DNA of 64,000 nt from Erysipelothrix sp. HDW6A. GTDB taxonomy: Bacteria; Bacillota_I; Bacilli_A; Erysipelotrichales; Erysipelotrichaceae. The notes beneath the pieces are model-generated. The model had not been told where the DNA came from and made no database searches. It saw nothing but the letters and a program-made list of their open reading frames with translations. Location: contig NZ_CP049859.1 of NCBI RefSeq assembly GCF_011400295.1, forward strand, positions 1,612,001 to 1,676,000, given 5' to 3'. The position numbers were made by a program, and so were the translations under genes. Positions 60,754 to 64,000 of this stretch are shown piece by piece. Within the stretch, counting starts at the first letter, position 1. Every line of letters starts with the position of its first letter.

Positions 60754-60816
60754 GAAAAGACAAAAGTTTTCTAAAGCTCTTTCCAAAGGGGATTATTGAA
60801 AAAGATACAGTGTATT

Positions 60817-62154
60817 TTAAGCGCTAATTTCCAAGAATTTGAGAAAACGTTTGTTGGATTTCTGAGGATAAATATCAATGCTTTCATTACTTCTTTGAGT
60901 GTATTTTTTGACATAAGCAATAACCCCTAAAGCTGATGCGAAATCTTCAGTAATGTATCGTAATTTTCGTTGCGTACAGTCTGCATAGATTTGTCTGAAA
61001 AAAGGTTCTTTAAATAGACCACCTGTGATATTAATGACTTCATTTTCTTCACTAATATCAGCAAGTGATGCAAGATTAAAGAGTACCCCTTCAACAATAC
61101 TTGCAATCTTATCTTCTAAGGTATGGTGTTCTAAAAGTCCTACGAACTTTTGAGTTTTGTGGTAGTTCCAGTCTTTTCCCCTCTCTGCATAAACAAACGG
61201 GAGAAAGAATGGTCTGTCACTCTCACTTCTTTCTTTATAGATATCAATGCACTCCGATAGAGTATAATCTTGAGCAATACCTGCCAACATCCAATCAAGG
61301 ACATTACCACAGTTATTACTTGCATAGCCTACAATCCAAGCATTGTCATCAATGATATAGTTAAAAACGTCTTGTTTCGATGTTCGTGGTTTTACTTGTG
61401 CAATTCTTCGATAAGCACCACTTGTACCAGCATTGCATACACCGTTACCAGTATACTCTGGATCAAAGTAGATATTAGCAAGACCACCATCACTTCCACC
61501 TAAATAAACCTCTATAGATGCGTCATTTTGTAGCGATAGCTTATAGCGACCATCCTCAACACGAGGCAGTGCATCTTCACTTAGTTCAAGTATGTTTAAT
61601 ATTTTTTCATCATAGCTCATAGTATCAGTATTATAGAGCCCAGTAGCACTTGCGATTCCTTTATCTACTGCAAAAACACCAGTTAGATGATGAAAGACAA
61701 CACTTTTTAAATCGCCTACTCTCACATCTGCATTGAGTTGACCTTGTTTTTTGAACCACATTAACTTCATAAATGGGTTCATTGGATGAATTGCAGTTCC
61801 TGTGCGTTGATAGATATCAAGTGCATCATCACGTTTTAAGAACTCGTCAACAACGTCTTTGGCACGGCTATCACTCCAAATTAATAAATCTGAGATTACT
61901 TTTAAAGAATCGTTTAAGAGAATCACACTGTGCATTGCACATGATAATGCCATATCATTAACTGTGAATTCAGATTTGGCTTGAGCAATAATGTCATCAA
62001 CAATCGTAATAATATCTTGGATATTCTGTGTGGCTTTATCACCATCATAAAAAGTAGGATATGAGCAATCCCAAGTTTTTATAACCTGTAAGTCTTTATC
62101 AGTAACAACAGCCTTAACCGCTGTTGTTCCCATGTCTATTCCTAAATGAATCAT
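60817..62154 (-). CDS. FGGY-family carbohydrate kinase (gluconokinase/xylulokinase-like)
   Basis: A 445-residue two-domain sugar kinase. The phosphate loop is GIDMGTTAVKAV, the substrate aspartate is in LIWSDSRAKD, TGTAIHPMNPFMKLMWFK recalls gluconokinases, and the second-domain motifs are GSDGGLANI and TGGLFKEPFF. It is somewhat short for the family (usual length near 500). It stands alone between the purine operon and a small unknown gene, so the sugar cannot be inferred from neighbours. Confidence 0.88.
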   Translation of the reverse strand: MIHLGIDMGTTAVKAVVTDKDLQVIKTWDCSYPTFYDGDKATQNIQDIITIVDDIIAQAKSEFTVNDMALSCAMHSVILLNDSLKVISDLLIWSDSRAKDVVDEFLKRDDALDIYQRTGTAIHPMNPFMKLMWFKKQGQLNADVRVGDLKSVVFHHLTGVFAVDKGIASATGLYNTDTMSYDEKILNILELSEDALPRVEDGRYKLSLQNDASIEVYLGGSDGGLANIYFDPEYTGNGVCNAGTSGAYRRIAQVKPRTSKQDVFNYIIDDNAWIVGYASNNCGNVLDWMLAGIAQDYTLSECIDIYKERSESDRPFFLPFVYAERGKDWNYHKTQKFVGLLEHHTLEDKIASIVEGVLFNLASLADISEENEVINITGGLFKEPFFRQIYADCTQRKLRYITEDFASALGVIAYVKKYTQRSNESIDIYPQKSNKRFLKFLEISA

Positions 62155-62260
62155 TAATGTACCTCGATAACACCTTTATTATCTTTAGTATATCATTATT
62201 TCATTTTAAAAATGCATTCTTCTGACATAATATAATCTCTAAAGCAGTAGTAGTTGGAAA

Positions 62261-62713
62261 TTATTTTATCTCATCAATTGAGTTTGTAATAATCCAATCA
62301 TCCATATTACTTAGGCGATTATACTTAAATTGTTCAATGGCTTCGAGCTCTCCTACTGAAATAACACATAAGAATTTTTTCCCAGCCCATCGTTTCTTTT
62401 GATGACTTGCCAGCATTAGTTTATCGCTATATTTCTCAACGAACGCATGGGACTGATCAACTGTCATTTTCTCAGATTCGACAACCTCTGTTACAATTGC
62501 ACGGTGAGTAACCATTAGATCACCACCTGTTTCAACAAAATATAACATATCCCCTTGTCTAACCCGTCCACCTAAAGGAGTTTTTCTTCCAGCTGCCCCT
62601 CTAATTATCATTGACTTCTCGTGGTCCAACATTTTTTGTAGTTCTTTTGCTTTGCTATCAAGATACACTAGATGTTCTGCAAAGCCTTTTTTATCTTCAT
62701 ACCAATTTGACAT
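62261..62713 (-). CDS. PUA/ASCH-like small protein under a MerR-type promoter, unknown function
   Basis: A 150-residue soluble protein. The stretch GDMLYFVETGGDLMVTHRAIVTEV, followed later by WAGKKFLCVISVGELEAIE, has the GD-turn and strand pattern of PUA-like (ASCH/EVE) domains that bind modified nucleic acid or nucleotides. The assignment is tentative. Its promoter has a 19-bp spacer filled by a dyad, the mark of MerR-family activation, and a MerR gene lies directly upstream. It may be a stress- or drug-response effector. AGGAGG precedes the ATG. Confidence 0.65.
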   Translation of the reverse strand: MSNWYEDKKGFAEHLVYLDSKAKELQKMLDHEKSMIIRGAAGRKTPLGGRVRQGDMLYFVETGGDLMVTHRAIVTEVVESEKMTVDQSHAFVEKYSDKLMLASHQKKRWAGKKFLCVISVGELEAIEQFKYNRLSNMDDWIITNSIDEIK

Positions 62714-62736
62714 TGTTAATACCCTCCTATTGCTAA

Positions 62737-62767
62737 AGTATAAACTCTACTCATAGTGTAGAGTCAA
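62737..62767 (-). promoter_or_regulatory. MerR-type promoter with 19-bp spacer and dyad
   Basis: On the minus strand TTGACT (-35) and TATACT (-10) are 19 bp apart, and the spacer holds the dyad ACTCTAC/GTAGAGT. MerR activators untwist such overlong promoters. The -35 box overlaps the stop codon of the MerR gene. Confidence 0.85.
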
Positions 62768-63558
62768 ATGATTATTTGCAAGTCCGTAACAAAATCATTA
62801 CTATTTTCAGTATGAGTCCAGTCAACAAGATACTTTTCAATGGTTTTACCCTTATAGGTGAATCCATTCTCTTCAATCCATTTTAGCATTTCTCCATATT
62901 TCTTTAGCATAGATGAATAATTTCCAGTATAACGACAGTCTGTAGAATAGTAAGCCTCCAACAATCGTGTGACTCCAGGAATAATTTCTGAAGTACTAAC
63001 TTCCACAAAGACTTCGATATCAACACTATCTTTATTATAGTCCCTATAGTCGTCATGATTAATTAAGGACATGGGACCAATTGGGTAAAGTTTGAATTTC
63101 TTAATTAAGTTAATAAGTTCAATGTACCTTTTTTTTATCGCTTCCGGATTTCCTACATCAATACTTCTGAAATAGACAATGACACTTTCCTTGTTACTAT
63201 TTATTCTTATACTTTCATCTTCTTCTTTGCAATATGACTCAAGCAGCTTAATAATATCGTTTTTTATTCTTATTTCATCATGAAGCTCATGTATTTTCGA
63301 TTTCACCTTAGCTCTCATTGTTTCATATTTCGCGTTTTGAATAAGTTGTTTAATTTCATCCAAGCTAAATCCTGCTAGCTTGAAGTTTATTATAGTTGTG
63401 GCTGTAATCACTTGACTTTCCGTGTAATAGCGATAGCCATTCGATTCATCAATTCTTGAAGGAACTAAAACTCCCTTCTTATCATAGTAATGAAGTGTTC
63501 GAATAGGTAAATTTGAACGCTTAGAAAAATCACTAATTGAGTAATATTTTACATCCAT
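62764..63558 (-). CDS. MerR-family regulator with GyrI-like ligand domain (BmrR type)
   Basis: The start is set at 63558, with AGGAGA 8 bases upstream. The 264-residue protein has an N-terminal MerR helix-turn-helix (YYSISDFSKRSNLPIRTLHYYDKKG, DESNGYRYYTE), a coiled-coil dimer helix and a C-terminal ligand domain resembling GyrI/BmrR multidrug-binding domains. It should activate the 19-bp-spacer promoter at its own 3' end, driving the unknown 150-residue gene. It is divergent from a nitroreductase gene. Confidence 0.9.
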   Translation of the reverse strand: MDVKYYSISDFSKRSNLPIRTLHYYDKKGVLVPSRIDESNGYRYYTESQVITATTIINFKLAGFSLDEIKQLIQNAKYETMRAKVKSKIHELHDEIRIKNDIIKLLESYCKEEDESIRINSNKESVIVYFRSIDVGNPEAIKKRYIELINLIKKFKLYPIGPMSLINHDDYRDYNKDSVDIEVFVEVSTSEIIPGVTRLLEAYYSTDCRYTGNYSSMLKKYGEMLKWIEENGFTYKGKTIEKYLVDWTHTENSNDFVTDLQIII

Positions 63559-63598
63559 GATTATTCTCCTTTTACTTATTATATCATTAACACTAAAA

Positions 63599-63638
63599 TA
63601 GCTATACTTGTAAATCAGATTTACTTTAGCTAGACTTG
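63599..63638. repeat. Repeats between MerR and nitroreductase genes
   Basis: TAGCTATACTTG (63599-63610) recurs as TAGCTAGACTTG (63627-63638). Between them is the dyad GTAAATC-A-GATTTAC (63610-63624). A possible promoter for the nitroreductase, TTGTAA-17 bp-TAGACT, overlaps both. Confidence 0.5.
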
Positions 63639-63666
63639 AGGGTGAATGAGAGAAAGAGGTAGACCC

Positions 63667-64000
63667 ATGAATGAAACAATACAAACACAATTAGCACATC
63701 GTTCTATTCGAAAATTTAAACAAGAAGCGATATCCCAAGATATCATTAATACTTTAGTAGACGTAGCTCAACATACATCAACAAGTAACTTTAGACAAAA
63801 CTATTCCATTATAAGCATTACTGATGAGACTAAGAAACAACAAATCGCAACAATATGCGATCAAAATTATGTAGCAGAGTCAGGACATTTATTCATTGTT
63901 GTGCTGGATCAATATCGAAATTATACGATTGCTCGTGACAAGGGAGTCGATACCAGCGTCCTGGAAACTACCGATAGATTCTTGGCAGCATCAATGGATT
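63667..64000 (+). CDS. Nitroreductase family protein (3' end cut by window edge)
   Basis: The frame opens MNETIQTQLAHRSIRKFKQE, the usual start of NfrA/NfsA-type flavin reductases, and continues with SNFRQNYSIISI (flavin-binding serine/arginine region) to the window end, 111 residues so far. AGAGG precedes the ATG by 7 bases. Such FMN enzymes reduce nitroaromatics, quinones or FMN with NADPH. It faces the MerR gene and could be part of the same stress response. Confidence 0.85.
   Translation, partial: MNETIQTQLAHRSIRKFKQEAISQDIINTLVDVAQHTSTSNFRQNYSIISITDETKKQQIATICDQNYVAESGHLFIVVLDQYRNYTIARDKGVDTSVLETTDRFLAASMD

Noticed and set aside
60805-60825. cre site at AAGCGCT near the FGGY kinase stop codon
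   Set aside because: Outer consensus positions fail and the position at the 3' end of the gene gives no promoter to control.
1-64000. CRISPR array, prophage, conjugative or toxin-antitoxin module
   Set aside because: No regularly spaced repeats, integrase, phage structural gene, relaxase or typical toxin pair was found; the only mobile trace is the IS3-type remnant near 49.9 kb.

Overview
The window is about 37% GC by eye, with strong AGGAGG ribosome-binding sites, CcpA-type cre sites, intrinsic terminators and lipoprotein signal peptides. This is a low-GC Gram-positive chromosome. A LicA-like choline kinase, an F420-ligase-like orphan, many PTS and ABC uptake systems, and RpiR, GntR and YesMN regulators would fit an Erysipelothrix-like member of the Erysipelotrichaceae. 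That taxon is an inference and was not checked against any database. There is no rRNA, CRISPR array, prophage or intact insertion sequence. One tRNA-Leu(UAG) and one worn IS3-type remnant are present.

Layout. 1-1.7 kb: end of a LiaF-like gene, a 59-residue membrane protein, tRNA-Leu and a small hypothetical. 1.8-9.7 kb: a YesM/YesN two-component system, an FbpABC/AfuABC-type ABC transporter and a divergent phosphohexomutase; the set looks more like sugar-phosphate uptake than iron uptake. 9.8-16.1 kb: choline kinase, ManA, cold-shock protein, XRE regulator, small conserved proteins, M19 dipeptidase and HAD hydrolase. 16.1-26.1 kb: a carbon-uptake block with a glucose-family PTS EIICB, a separate EIIA, two unusual NagA paralogues (one frameshifted), a six-helix membrane protein, an MFS carrier, malic enzyme, a GH4 6-phospho-alpha-glucosidase and an RpiR regulator. 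26.3-30.0 kb: a lysine-riboswitch operon (SBP-permease fusion, ATPase, M20 amidohydrolase). 30.1-34.9 kb: ABC exporter, F420-ligase-like protein, RpiR regulator and Cof phosphatase.

34.9-48.5 kb is an amino-sugar region: a GntR/UTRA regulator, three tandem SIS proteins (the first frameshifted and degenerate), a cytosolic neutral-ceramidase-like protein, a mannose-family PTS, a second SIS operon with a membrane protein and an M28-like protein, and nagA-cutC-patB (cutC frameshifted). Five copies of a 12-bp dyad close to TTGTATATACAA sit in front of gntR, the SIS operons, the PTS and nagA, so the region looks like one GntR regulon with overlapping CcpA control.

48.6-64 kb: an M20 amidohydrolase; a short AT-rich accessory patch with the IS remnant, a lipoprotein and a nonsense-interrupted membrane gene; a CsoR/CstR-like persulfide operon (two small rhodaneses, CoA-disulfide reductase-rhodanese, palindromic operator inside the promoter); a guanine-class purine riboswitch operon (PotABCD-like transporter, adenine deaminase, MTA/SAH-type deaminase); an FGGY kinase; and a MerR regulator with a 19-bp-spacer promoter in front of an unknown gene. 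A divergent nitroreductase runs off the right edge.

The most novel-looking material is the GntR regulon with its ceramidase-like enzyme and SIS paralogues, the NagA paralogues lacking canonical substrate-site motifs, and two ABC transporters whose regulation contradicts their default annotation.
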